Positions 1 to 8,053 of a stretch of 64,000 bases of DNA are shown here, one piece after another. The stretch comes from Panacagrimonas sp052389915 (GTDB taxonomy: Bacteria; Pseudomonadota; Gammaproteobacteria; Nevskiales; Nevskiaceae): contig JBQTHL010000014.1 of assembly GCA_052389915.1 (NCBI GenBank), positions 186,001 through 250,000 on the forward strand, read 5' to 3'. The translations under genes were made by a program, and so were the position numbers. Numbering within the stretch: position 1 is the stretch's first letter; every line of letters begins with the position of its first letter. The notes below the pieces were generated by a model, which worked only from the letters and a program-made list of their open reading frames with translations, searched no databases and was not told the DNA's origin.

Positions 1-761
1 GCTTCCAGCATCCAGTAGATCGCCTTGCGATACAGGTCTTGCAGCACTGGGAAGCGCTTGAACAAGCTGCGCTCGATCGCACTGATCGCACGGTCCGGCT
101 TGGGCACGATCCACGGCGGAGTGCGCTGGTACAGGTCCACCCGGGCCGCGAGCTTCTGGATCTGCGGCACGAACTGGATGGCCGATGCTCCGGTGCCAAT
201 CACGGCGATGCGCTTGCCGCTCAGGTCCAGGTCGTGACGCCATTGCGCGGAGTGGAACTGCTCGCCGCGAAAATTCTCCATGCCCTTGATCTGCGGAATC
301 GTCGGGTTGGACAGGCCGCCCATGCCGGAAATCAGCACGCGAGCGGTGAAGGTTCGGCCGTCGCGTGTACTCACATTCCACTGCCCTTTCGAGTCGTCCC
401 AGTTCGCGCCGTTCACGTCCGCGCCGAAACGCAGGTGCGGACCCAGCCCGTACTTCTCCGAACACGCGCGCAGGTAGGCCCAGATCTCGCCCTGCTTCGC
501 GAACATGCGCGACCAGTCCGGGTTTTGCTCGAAGGAAAACGAATACAAGTGCGACTGCACATCGCAGGCGCAGCCCGGGTAGTTGTTGTCGCGCCAGGTG
601 CCGCCGACATCCTGGGCACGTTCGAGAATCGCGAAATCCTGCATGCCCTCCTCTTTCATCTTGATCGCCATGCCCAGCCCGGCGAAGCCGGTGCCGACGA
701 TGAGGACATCGAAGTGGGTATCGCGCCCTTCGTTCCCTTGCGCTGCGCTGTCGAAAGCCAT
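1..761 (-). CDS. Flavin-containing (Baeyer-Villiger-type) monooxygenase, 3' part cut off by the window edge
   Basis: Class B flavoprotein monooxygenase that would use NADPH and O2 to insert oxygen next to a carbonyl. About 253 N-terminal residues are present; the C-terminal half lies outside the window. Visible are an N-terminal FAD dinucleotide fold (VGTGFAGLG, about residues 22-30), the GGTWRDNNYPGC stretch typical of the family, the fingerprint FRGEQFHSAQW (F-x-G-x3-H-x3-W) and a second, NADPH-binding fold (GTGASA). The canonical P/D after the fingerprint Trp is R here. The ATG (complement of 759-761) fits family N-termini. It is divergent from a TetR regulator that probably represses it. 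The substrate cannot be told; a flavin N-oxidase is possible but less likely given the fingerprint. Confidence 0.9.
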   Translation of the reverse strand, partial: MAFDSAAQGNEGRDTHFDVLIVGTGFAGLGMAIKMKEEGMQDFAILERAQDVGGTWRDNNYPGCACDVQSHLYSFSFEQNPDWSRMFAKQGEIWAYLRACSEKYGLGPHLRFGADVNGANWDDSKGQWNVSTRDGRTFTARVLISGMGGLSNPTIPQIKGMENFRGEQFHSAQWRHDLDLSGKRIAVIGTGASAIQFVPQIQKLAARVDLYQRTPPWIVPKPDRAISAIERSLFKRFPVLQDLYRKAIYWMLE

Positions 762-781
762 TCCGGTGCTCCTCTGACGTT

Positions 782-820
782 GTGACAATGTGTGTTGTCA
801 CTTTATTTCTGACAATTGTC
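782..820. promoter_or_regulatory. Probable TetR operators in the divergent monooxygenase/TetR promoter region
   Basis: Two inverted repeats lie in the 76-base gap between the divergent genes. One is GTGACAA-N6-TTGTCAC (782-801), with perfect 7-base arms. The other is the perfect palindrome GACAATTGTC (811-820), which shares the TGACAA half-site. This placement suits a TetR repressor controlling itself and the monooxygenase. Binding is inferred from symmetry and position only. Confidence 0.6.
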
Positions 821-837
821 CGTGTCAATATGCCGGA

Positions 838-1503
838 ATGAGCAACGCCCGTGTCAGTCCGGCCAAGACCAGGCGCTACCGCGGCGTCGAAGTGGAAGAG
901 CGCGTCATCGAGCGGCGGCGCCAGTTCGTCGAATCGGGGCTGGAATGCTTCGGCACGCGCGGCTACCACGCCGTCACCGTGCGCGAGCTATGCGCGCAGG
1001 CGCGATTGACCGAGCGCTATTTCTACGAGTCGTTCAAGGATCGCGAAGCCCTGTTCGCGGCGGTGTACGAAAACCTGATCGTGCATCTGCGCGAGGATTT
1101 CGTGACTGCTGCCGTATCCAAAGCACCGGTTCTGGAAGACATGGCGCGCGCCGGCCTCGGTGTGTTCTTTCGCCGCCTGCAGAAAGATCCCAGAGTCGGC
1201 CGTATGCTGCTGGTCGAAGTACTGACCGTGAGTCAGGAAATGGAGCACCGCGCGCAGAGCGCGACCTTCGGCTTCGGCGACCTGCTCAAGCAGATGACCG
1301 CGGCGACCCTGTCGCACTCGGCCCGGCTTTCACAGGACATGGATCTGATTGCTACCGGGCTGATCGGCTCTTGCGTGCACATCGCGATGCGCTGGAATGC
1401 TGACGGCTATCGCCAACCGGCAAAAAAGGTGATCGACACCGCAATGACTTTTTTTACGGCGGTCATCCGGCAACTCGGTGCAGAATCGGCACACACGGCC
1501 TGA
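838..1503 (+). CDS. TetR/AcrR family transcriptional regulator
   Basis: One-domain repressor of 221 residues. An N-terminal helix-turn-helix covers about residues 20-66 (the segment GYHAVTVRELCAQARLTERYFYESF is the TetR signature), followed by an all-helical ligand-binding domain. I chose the ATG at 838 over the in-frame ATG at 790 because the latter lies inside the probable operator and would add 16 non-conserved residues; neither has a strong ribosome site. It is divergent from the monooxygenase and 9 bases upstream of the metallo-beta-lactamase-fold gene, with which it may be cotranscribed. The ligand is unknown, perhaps a ketone substrate of the monooxygenase. Confidence 0.88.
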   Translation: MSNARVSPAKTRRYRGVEVEERVIERRRQFVESGLECFGTRGYHAVTVRELCAQARLTERYFYESFKDREALFAAVYENLIVHLREDFVTAAVSKAPVLEDMARAGLGVFFRRLQKDPRVGRMLLVEVLTVSQEMEHRAQSATFGFGDLLKQMTAATLSHSARLSQDMDLIATGLIGSCVHIAMRWNADGYRQPAKKVIDTAMTFFTAVIRQLGAESAHTA

Positions 1504-1512
1504 GAGGGTTCC

Positions 1513-2484
1513 ATGCGCCACCTGAAACGAGTGCTGCTTCTGGTGAGTCTAGTCACCGCGAGCGCACTGGCTCTGGCCTGGCTCTACCGGCCGGGCCTCG
1601 CGTCGTACGAGGCTCACCTGTTCGAGCCGGCCGAAGATGCTGCTTGCGCAGAAAGGCTCAGCGCCACCTGGCTCGGCGTCACCGCGCTGCTGTTGCGCGA
1701 CTGCAAGCACGCGATCCTGATCGATCCGTTCTTCTCGCGTCCGCCCGGGTTCCTGAACATGGTGCGCAACCGCGAGATCGCACCGGACGAAGCGCTCATC
1801 GCCGAGTGGCTGAAGCGCTTGAACATCCAGAAGCTCGCCGCAGTGCTGGTCTCGCACTCTCATTTCGATCACGCGATGGACGCAGGTGTCGTGGCGCGGC
1901 TCACCGGCGCGCAGCTGCTCGGGTCGACAAGCACGCTCAATATCGGCCGCGGCGCCGGTCTGCCGGAGAGTCAACTGACGCTCGTACACAGCGGCGAGAC
2001 CTACCCACTCGGCTCTTTCGATGTTCGCTTCATCGCAAACGAGCACGCGGGAGCGACCGGGGGCAAGCCGACCGGCGACATCGCGGCTCCGCTGATACCG
2101 CCCGCGCGTTATCTGGACTACAAGCTGGGCGGAGCCTGGTCGATCGTGGTTGCGCACCCATCGGGGACGCTGCTGCACCATGGCAGCGCCGGCTTCATCC
2201 CCGGCGCGCTGAAAGCTCAAAGAGCCAACGTGGCGTTTCTCGGCGTCGCCCTGATCGACGATCTGGATGCTTACCTGCGCGAAACCGTCGATGCGGTAGG
2301 AGCGACGCGCGTGATTCCCACGCACTGGGACGATTTCACCCGCAAGCTGGCTCAGCCGCTCGAGCCCTTCCCGGTGGTCGTGCGGCTGGATCGCTTTTTC
2401 GAAGACATGGCGCGGCTGCGTCCGAAGGTGCAGGTGCAGACCATGGCCCTGGGTCAGCCGGTCAATCTGTTCGAGAAGCGATAA
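1513..2484 (+). CDS. Metallo-beta-lactamase-fold metallohydrolase, membrane-anchored or exported
   Basis: 323-residue metallo-hydrolase with the zinc motif HSHFDHAMD (HxHxDH, about residues 116-121) and later metal-ligand candidates (an EHAG segment and a PTHWDDF segment near the C-terminus). The N-terminus (about residues 5-24) is a hydrophobic signal or anchor segment, so the enzyme probably acts in the periplasm. The LLLRDCKHAILIDPFFSRP region resembles the UlaG/NAPE-PLD-like branch. A GAGAGGG ribosome site precedes the ATG. It follows the TetR gene closely, so it may belong to the same regulon. Its substrate (lactone, phosphodiester or other ester) cannot be assigned. Confidence 0.8.
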   Translation: MRHLKRVLLLVSLVTASALALAWLYRPGLASYEAHLFEPAEDAACAERLSATWLGVTALLLRDCKHAILIDPFFSRPPGFLNMVRNREIAPDEALIAEWLKRLNIQKLAAVLVSHSHFDHAMDAGVVARLTGAQLLGSTSTLNIGRGAGLPESQLTLVHSGETYPLGSFDVRFIANEHAGATGGKPTGDIAAPLIPPARYLDYKLGGAWSIVVAHPSGTLLHHGSAGFIPGALKAQRANVAFLGVALIDDLDAYLRETVDAVGATRVIPTHWDDFTRKLAQPLEPFPVVVRLDRFFEDMARLRPKVQVQTMALGQPVNLFEKR

Positions 2485-2589
2485 TTTTTCGATCCGGTCT
2501 CACCGTCCGCATCTCGCGACGCATCGTCCGCGACGGGCACAAAACCTCATCGGCGCGGTCACAATGCGGTCCTAAATTGGAGATCGACC

Positions 2590-3216
2590 ATGGCCCTCGA
2601 ATGTGATCTGCCCGGCGCTTCGCGCAGTGTGCCGCACGCCCAGTTCCCCGATGCACACGAAGACCTGCCTGCCGCCACCCAGCCGCAGAGCATCGTCCTT
2701 GGAGGCGGTTGCTTCTGGTGTACCGAAGCGGTGTACCGGCAACTCGAAGGCGTGATCGAGGTGACTTCCGGCTACGCCGGCGGCAAGGCGTCCGACGCCA
2801 ATTACGAAACCGTGTGCTCGGGCCGCACGAATCATGCGGAAGTCATCAAGATCGACTACGACCCGACACGCATCGGCTTCGGGCGCCTGCTCAAGGTGTT
2901 CTTCACGGCCGCGCACGACCCGACCCAGCTCGATCGCCAGGGCAACGATCGCGGACGCCAGTACCGGTCCGCCATTTTCTACGCCGACGCCGAGCAGAAA
3001 CGTGTGGCTGAGGCTTATATCCGCGTCCTCGACGCGGCCAAGGTGTATCGCTCTCCCATCGTCACGCGTCTGGAGCCGCTGGAGCAGTTCTTCCCCGCCG
3101 AGACCTATCACCAGGACTACGCGCAGCGAAACCCTTCGCAGCCTTACATCGCGGGCGTGTCGATGCCCAAGGTGGAGAAGGTGCGTCACTACTTTCCGGA
3201 CGAGCTTCGGTCTTGA
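2590..3216 (+). CDS. msrA: Peptide-methionine (S)-S-oxide reductase MsrA
   Basis: Reduces methionine-S-sulfoxide in proteins and free methionine. The active-site motif GGCFWCTEA is present with catalytic Cys41, followed by the family signatures VTSGYAGG and NHAEVIKIDYDP and the QYRSAIFY segment. Length (208 residues) is normal. The C-terminus lacks the pair of resolving cysteines found in E. coli MsrA; Cys44 of the GCFWC motif or another internal Cys may serve instead. A GGAG site lies 7 bases before the ATG. The stop codon overlaps the TTG start of the next gene (TTGA), indicating coupled translation. Confidence 0.95.
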   Translation: MALECDLPGASRSVPHAQFPDAHEDLPAATQPQSIVLGGGCFWCTEAVYRQLEGVIEVTSGYAGGKASDANYETVCSGRTNHAEVIKIDYDPTRIGFGRLLKVFFTAAHDPTQLDRQGNDRGRQYRSAIFYADAEQKRVAEAYIRVLDAAKVYRSPIVTRLEPLEQFFPAETYHQDYAQRNPSQPYIAGVSMPKVEKVRHYFPDELRS

Positions 3217-3638
3217 GTTTGCACACCGGCAGTTGCCTGTGCGGCGCGGTTCGTTACGAAATCCAGGGTGAGCTGGAACCGATCCAGATCCGCCACTGCG
3301 TTCAGTGCCGCAAGGCGCAGGGAACAGCCTTCGTCACCAACATCCCGGTCCACGCAGACCGTTTCCGCCTGCTGTCCGGTGCGGAGCGGCTGACCGAGTT
3401 CGAGTCTTCACCCGGCAAGCTGCGCGTGTTCTGCAACATCTGCGGATCGCCCGTGCTGAGCCGTCGTGTCGCTGATCCGGGTACCGTGCGCATCCGCGCC
3501 GGAACGCTCGATGAAGCGCTGAGCACGCGCGCCATTGCGCACTTCCACGTTGCCTCAAAAGCCAACTGGTGGACGATTAGCGACGCGCTTCCGCAGTTCA
3601 AAGAAGGCTACGTAGCGCCCGGCGCTCGACCCGGTTAA
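3213..3638 (+). CDS. GFA family (glutathione-dependent formaldehyde-activating-like) zinc protein
   Basis: 141-residue protein of the CENP-V/GFA fold. Zinc ligands are visible as GSCLCGAVRYE near the N-terminus, HCVQCRKAQGTAF about residues 28-40, and FCNICGSPV about residues 71-79. Family members bind one structural and one catalytic zinc; true formaldehyde-glutathione activity is rare among them, so the reaction is left open. Translation begins at a TTG that overlaps the msrA stop, the only start keeping the first zinc motif intact. The overlap suggests a two-gene operon with msrA. Confidence 0.85.
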   Translation: MSLHTGSCLCGAVRYEIQGELEPIQIRHCVQCRKAQGTAFVTNIPVHADRFRLLSGAERLTEFESSPGKLRVFCNICGSPVLSRRVADPGTVRIRAGTLDEALSTRAIAHFHVASKANWWTISDALPQFKEGYVAPGARPG

Positions 3639-3644
3639 CGCAGC

Positions 3645-3680
3645 TTCAGCGCATTCTTCAGCACATTCTTCAGCGCATTC
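3645..3680. repeat. Three tandem copies of a 12-base unit at the 3' end of thrC
   Basis: The unit TTCAGCGCATTC occurs at 3645-3656 and 3669-3680, with a one-base variant (TTCAGCACATTC) between them. On the thrC strand each copy contains an in-frame TGA, so the repeat ends the gene with three successive stop codons. Likely a replication-slippage product. Confidence 0.85.
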
Positions 3681-4788
3681 TATCGAGCAAGGTCCGCTCA
3701 ACCGCCGCACGTTCGGCCGGAACGCGGATCAGGCCGTTCAATCCGTCCTTCATCACGATGTCCGGATCCTTGAGCCCGTTGCCCGTCAGCGTGCAGACGA
3801 CTGTCGCGCCCGGTTCGATCTTGCCGCTCTTGATATCGCGCAGCGCGCCGCATAGCGAGGCCGCCGAAGCCGGTTCGCAGAACACGCCCTCTGTCGCCGC
3901 CAGCAGTTTCTGGGTAGCCAGAATTTCGTCGTCCGTGCACTCGTCGAACCAGCCGCCGGATTCCTTCTGCGCCGCCCAGGCCTGATTCCAGGACTGCGGG
4001 TCGCCGATGCGGATGGCGGTAGCCACGGTTTCCGGGTTCTTTACCGGACCACCACGCAGGAAAGGCGCTGCGCCGGCGGCCTGAAAGCCCACCATCTTCG
4101 GGCGATTCGAGCAGAAGGCTGTCCGGTCAACGGCGTAATCGCCCTGCGTCCAGACCAGAGATACTGTTTCCTTGCCAGCCGCTTCGGAATACCCGATCCA
4201 GTACGCCGAGATGTTGCCGGCGTTGCCGACCGGCAGGCAGTGGTAATCCGGCGCGCGGCCGAGCGCTTCCACGATTTCGAACGCTGCGGTCTTCTGCCCT
4301 TGCAGCCGGTACGGATTGATCGAATTGACGATGGCGACCGGTGCCGTCTCCGCAACCTCCTTCACCAGGCGCATGCCGTCGTCGAAGTTGCCGTTGATCT
4401 GCACGACTACCGCCCCGTGAATCATGGCCTGCGCCAGCTTGCCGAGCGCGATCTTGCCCTCGGGAATCAGCACAAAGGCTGCGATGCCCGCGCGCACGGC
4501 ATAAGCCGCAGCGGCGGCCGAAGTATTGCCGGTGGATGCACAGATGATGGCGCGCGCACCCTCGTGCACCGCCTGGGTCACGGCTACGGTCATGCCGCGA
4601 TCCTTGAATGAGCCGGTGGGATTCAGGCCCTCGAACTTCACGTACAGATCGTTCTCGAAACCGAGCTTGTTCGGCAGGTTTTCCAGCTTGATGAGCGGCG
4701 TGCGGCCTTCGCCGAGTGAAATCGCAGGCGCGCTTGAGGCGAGTGGCAGGCGGTGACGGTAATGCTCGACGAGACCGGTGTAGTGCAT
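3670..4788 (-). CDS. thrC: Threonine synthase
   Basis: PLP enzyme converting O-phosphohomoserine to threonine, last step of threonine synthesis. 372 residues, the short form of the family. The PLP lysine is Lys62 in NPTGSFKDRG; the phosphate-binding segment CASTGNTSAAAAAYA and the C-terminal TLTGNGLKDPD are present. It is the last gene of a leftward operon with alaC, hom and a GNAT gene, 4 bases after the GNAT stop. It ends inside a 12-base tandem repeat that gives it redundant stop codons. Confidence 0.96.
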   Translation of the reverse strand: MHYTGLVEHYRHRLPLASSAPAISLGEGRTPLIKLENLPNKLGFENDLYVKFEGLNPTGSFKDRGMTVAVTQAVHEGARAIICASTGNTSAAAAAYAVRAGIAAFVLIPEGKIALGKLAQAMIHGAVVVQINGNFDDGMRLVKEVAETAPVAIVNSINPYRLQGQKTAAFEIVEALGRAPDYHCLPVGNAGNISAYWIGYSEAAGKETVSLVWTQGDYAVDRTAFCSNRPKMVGFQAAGAAPFLRGGPVKNPETVATAIRIGDPQSWNQAWAAQKESGGWFDECTDDEILATQKLLAATEGVFCEPASAASLCGALRDIKSGKIEPGATVVCTLTGNGLKDPDIVMKDGLNGLIRVPAERAAVERTLLDRMR

Positions 4789-4792
4789 GGAA

Positions 4793-5410
4793 TTAAACCT
4801 TTGCAGGCAAGACGAGAGGTACTTCGAAATTCAGACGTGCATCAAGAACGGTTCGAATGGCCGGCCACTCGTCGCACACGATGCTGAAGTACACGGTATC
4901 GCGAATGCGGCCGTCCGGCACGACCATGTGATTGCGGAAAATGCCTTCCTGAATCGCACCGATGCGCGCGATCGCGGCACGCGACTTCTGGTTGAGGTGG
5001 TCAGTCTTGAACTCGATGCGATTCAGGCCCCACTGCTCGAAGCCGAATCCGAGCAGCAGGCGCTTGGCCTCGGTGTTGACCGCGGTGCGCTGTACGCGCC
5101 GGGCAATCCAGGTCCAGCCGATCTCGGCGCGCTTGTGTGCCAGTTCGATGGCGCCGAAACGCGTAGTGCCGACGACATCGCCCGAATCACGCAGACGAAT
5201 CACGAACGGCAAAGCTTTGCCCTGAGCCTGCTCGGCGAGCGCGCGCTGCACGAAGGCGCGGTGGTGCTCGATCCTGCTCAGCGGCTCGGGCAGATATCGG
5301 AACAGCTCCGGATCGTCGGCCGCACCGTGCAGCGTGTCGGCATCGGCTTCCAAGAGTGGGTCCAGAACCACATGCCGGCCCTCCAGCCGGACCGGCGCGA
5401 GCGCGGCCAT
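4793..5410 (-). CDS. GNAT family N-acetyltransferase, RimJ/RimL-like
   Basis: 205-residue acetyltransferase of the RimL/RimJ branch. It shows the N-terminal strand VRLEGRHVVLDPL, the central GTTRFGAIELAHKRAEIGWTWIARRVQRTAVNTEAKRLLL region, which carries the acetyl-CoA site in this family, and the typical NRIEFKTDHLNQKSRAAIARIGA. Family members acetylate N-termini of proteins or small amines. It sits between hom and thrC with gaps of 2 and 4 bases, so it is translated from the threonine operon, although no acetylation step belongs to that pathway. Substrate unknown. Confidence 0.85.
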   Translation of the reverse strand: MAALAPVRLEGRHVVLDPLLEADADTLHGAADDPELFRYLPEPLSRIEHHRAFVQRALAEQAQGKALPFVIRLRDSGDVVGTTRFGAIELAHKRAEIGWTWIARRVQRTAVNTEAKRLLLGFGFEQWGLNRIEFKTDHLNQKSRAAIARIGAIQEGIFRNHMVVPDGRIRDTVYFSIVCDEWPAIRTVLDARLNFEVPLVLPAKV

Positions 5411-5412
5411 CT

Positions 5413-6720
5413 TCAGCTCTTGAAGTGCTCGACACGGATGCGCGAGGCATCCTCGCGCACGAACGGCAGCGCGCGCAGGCGAGCGAGCGCCTCATCGAAG
5501 CAACGCTCCTCCACCACGCTGGTGATGAGCGCGACCGTTGCATCCTCGTGCTCACGCGGCTCCTTCTGGAGAATCGCTTCGATGCTGATGTCGGATCCGG
5601 CCAGAACTCCGGTGATGCCTTTGAGCACACCCGGCTCGTCGGCCACGCGCAGGCGCAGGTAGTAGCTGGATTCGATATCCGCGATCGACAGCAGCGGCAG
5701 CGCCTGCACCGACTCGGCCTTGAACGCGAGCGCTGGCACCTGGTGCTGCGGAGCCGAACCCAGACCGCGCGCCACATCGATCAGATCCGCGACGATAGCC
5801 GAAGCGGTGGGATCGCCTCCCGCACCGCGCCCGAAAAAGCCCACCGTGCCAACCGCGTTGCCCTGGACCACGACCGCGTTGACCACGCCATCCACCTTGG
5901 CGATGAGCTGATCGTCCGGAACCAGGGTTGGATGTACGCGCAAGGACACTCCTGCATCGCTGCGCTTGGCGATGCCGAGCAGCTTGATGCGGTAGCCCAG
6001 ACTCTGCGCGATCTCGATGTCTTGCGCGCTCACCTTGGTGATGCCCTCGCGGTACACCCCGGCGAGCGACAGCGGCACGCCGAAGGCGATGCTGGCGAGG
6101 ATGGTCAGCTTGTGCGCGGCGTCGACGCCTTCGATGTCGAAGGTCGGATCGGCTTCCGCGTAACCGAGCTTCTGCGCCTCGGCCAGGGCGTCGGCGAAGG
6201 ACTGACCCTTGGCCGACATCTGCGTGAGAATGTAATTGCAGGTGCCGTTGATGATGCCGGCCAGGCCGGTGATGTGATTGCCGGCCAGACCTTCGCGGAT
6301 CGCCTTGATGATGGGGATGCCGCCGGCCACCGCGGCCTCGAAGCCGACGGTGACGCCAGCCTGCGCGGCGCGCTCGAAGATGAGATTGCCGTCTTCCGCG
6401 AGCAGGGCCTTGTTCGCCGTCACGACCGGTTTGCCGCGCTCGATGGCGGCGAGCATGACTTGCCGCGCCACCTTGAGCCCGCCCATCACTTCCACCACCA
6501 CGTCGACATCCGCGCTCTGCACCTGCGCCAGCGCGTCGTCGCTGACGGTGATGCCGTCCAGCGGTTCACGATTGAGATGTAGGTCGCGCGTCGCCACGTG
6601 CGTGACGATCAACGGCCGGCCGACCCGGCGCGCGATTTCGTCGGCATTGGTGCGCAGCACGCGCAGCACGCCCTGCCCTACCGTGCCCAGGCCCATCAGG
6701 CCGATGCGGATCGGTGTCAT
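5413..6720 (-). CDS. hom: Homoserine dehydrogenase
   Basis: Reduces aspartate-semialdehyde to homoserine with NAD(P)H. 435 residues, normal for the monofunctional ACT-containing form: Rossmann fold with GLMGLGTVGQG at residues 8-18, catalytic-region segments VTANKALL and GIINGTCNYILTQM, the FEGVDAAHKL-like segment 'DIEGVDAAHKLTILA', and a C-terminal ACT domain (about 350-430; LRLRVADEPGVLKGI) for feedback by threonine. Its ATG overlaps the alaC stop (ATGA). The frame stays open upstream into alaC, but homology begins at this ATG. Confidence 0.97.
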   Translation of the reverse strand: MTPIRIGLMGLGTVGQGVLRVLRTNADEIARRVGRPLIVTHVATRDLHLNREPLDGITVSDDALAQVQSADVDVVVEVMGGLKVARQVMLAAIERGKPVVTANKALLAEDGNLIFERAAQAGVTVGFEAAVAGGIPIIKAIREGLAGNHITGLAGIINGTCNYILTQMSAKGQSFADALAEAQKLGYAEADPTFDIEGVDAAHKLTILASIAFGVPLSLAGVYREGITKVSAQDIEIAQSLGYRIKLLGIAKRSDAGVSLRVHPTLVPDDQLIAKVDGVVNAVVVQGNAVGTVGFFGRGAGGDPTASAIVADLIDVARGLGSAPQHQVPALAFKAESVQALPLLSIADIESSYYLRLRVADEPGVLKGITGVLAGSDISIEAILQKEPREHEDATVALITSVVEERCFDEALARLRALPFVREDASRIRVEHFKS

Positions 6721-7952
6721 TTGTGTGGACCTTCCTTCAACAGCTTCTTGATGCCACGCACGGCCTGCCGCGTGCGGTGCTCGTTCTCGATCAGCGCGAA
6801 GCGCACGTGCGTATCGCCGTACTCGCCGAAACCGATGCCGGGCGAGACCGCGACCTTGGCCTCGTTCATCAGCAGCTTGGAGAATTCCAGCGAGCCCAGG
6901 TGCTTGAACGGCTCCGGAATCTCGGCCCACACGAACATCGTCGCCTTGGGTTTGGTCACCTTCCAGCCGGCAGCATTGAGGCCTTCGCACAGCACGTCGC
7001 GACGCACCTTGTACATGTGGCGGATTTCGGCGACGCAATCCTGCGGACCTTCCAGCGCCGCGATGGCCGCGACCTGAATCGGCGTGAACATGCCGTAGTC
7101 GAGATAGCTCTTGATGCGTGCCAGTGCCTTCACCAGTTCGGGATTGCCGGCCATGAAGCCCACGCGCCAGCCCGGCATGTTGTAGCTCTTGGACAGCGTG
7201 AAGAATTCGACCGCGAGGTCCTTCGCGCCCGGCACCTGCAAGACGCTCGGCGCGGTATAGCCGTCGAACACGATGTCCGCGTAAGCTAGGTCGTGCACCA
7301 GCCACATCTGGTGCTCGCGGCAGATCGCCACCGCCTTCTCGAAGAAATCCAGGTCCACGCACTGCGTGGTCGGGTTGCCCGGGAAGTTGAGGATCAGCAT
7401 CTTCGGCGCCGGCCAGGATTCCTTGACCGCGCGCTGCAGTTCCTCGAAGAAATTCACGTCCGGCGTCATCTTGACGTGACGCACGTCGGCTCCGGCCAGG
7501 ACCACGCCGTAGGGATGAATCGGGTATGCCGGATTGGGGACCAGCACCACGTCACCCTCGGCCAGGGTCGCGAACGCCAAATGGGCAAGACCTTCCTTGG
7601 AACCGATGGTCGCAATCACCTCAGATTCGGGATCCACGTCCACGTCGTAGCGAGTCTTGTACCAGCGGCTCACCGCGCGGCGCAGGCGCGGAATGCCCTT
7701 GGAGACGGAATAGCGGTGCGTGTGCGTGCCGTCTTCGTCGTGCACTTCCGGGCGCACATAGTCGCTCTCGGTGCCGCGCACGGCTGCTTCCACCAGCTTG
7801 TCCACGATGTGCTTGGGCGTGGGTTGGTCCGGATTGCCCATGCTGAAGTCGATCACGTCATCGCCCCGTGCCCGGGCTGCCTTCTTCAGATCGCCGACGA
7901 TGTTGAAGACGTAGGGAGGCAGGCGCTGGATGCGCGGGAAATTGGTATTCAC
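6717..7952 (-). CDS. alaC: Alanine/valine-type aminotransferase AlaC
   Basis: Class I/II PLP aminotransferase making alanine from pyruvate and glutamate; in many gamma- and betaproteobacteria it directly precedes hom. 411 residues. The PLP lysine is Lys255 in TLSKSYNMPGWRVGF; the segments NFPGNPTTQ and AYADIVFDG are also typical. The GTG at 7952 (MNTNFPRIQRLPPYVF) was chosen although the frame is open to 8120, because family proteins begin at this sequence. First gene of the leftward operon alaC-hom-GNAT-thrC; its promoter should lie in the 101-base gap shared with the divergent hydrolase. Confidence 0.93.
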   Translation of the reverse strand: MNTNFPRIQRLPPYVFNIVGDLKKAARARGDDVIDFSMGNPDQPTPKHIVDKLVEAAVRGTESDYVRPEVHDEDGTHTHRYSVSKGIPRLRRAVSRWYKTRYDVDVDPESEVIATIGSKEGLAHLAFATLAEGDVVLVPNPAYPIHPYGVVLAGADVRHVKMTPDVNFFEELQRAVKESWPAPKMLILNFPGNPTTQCVDLDFFEKAVAICREHQMWLVHDLAYADIVFDGYTAPSVLQVPGAKDLAVEFFTLSKSYNMPGWRVGFMAGNPELVKALARIKSYLDYGMFTPIQVAAIAALEGPQDCVAEIRHMYKVRRDVLCEGLNAAGWKVTKPKATMFVWAEIPEPFKHLGSLEFSKLLMNEAKVAVSPGIGFGEYGDTHVRFALIENEHRTRQAVRGIKKLLKEGPHK

Positions 7953-8053
7953 GGCTCGGGACTCGCCGGTTTGGTCGCCGGCTGGAAAACAGGGCCGCGT
8001 ATTAGACACGTCCACCCGGACGGCTGCAATGAAAAATCCGTAGCCTATCCACC

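Noticed and set aside
39..785. 248-residue open frame on the plus strand
   Set aside because: Antisense to the monooxygenase, which has clear flavoprotein motifs; GC-rich codon bias opens the opposite strand.
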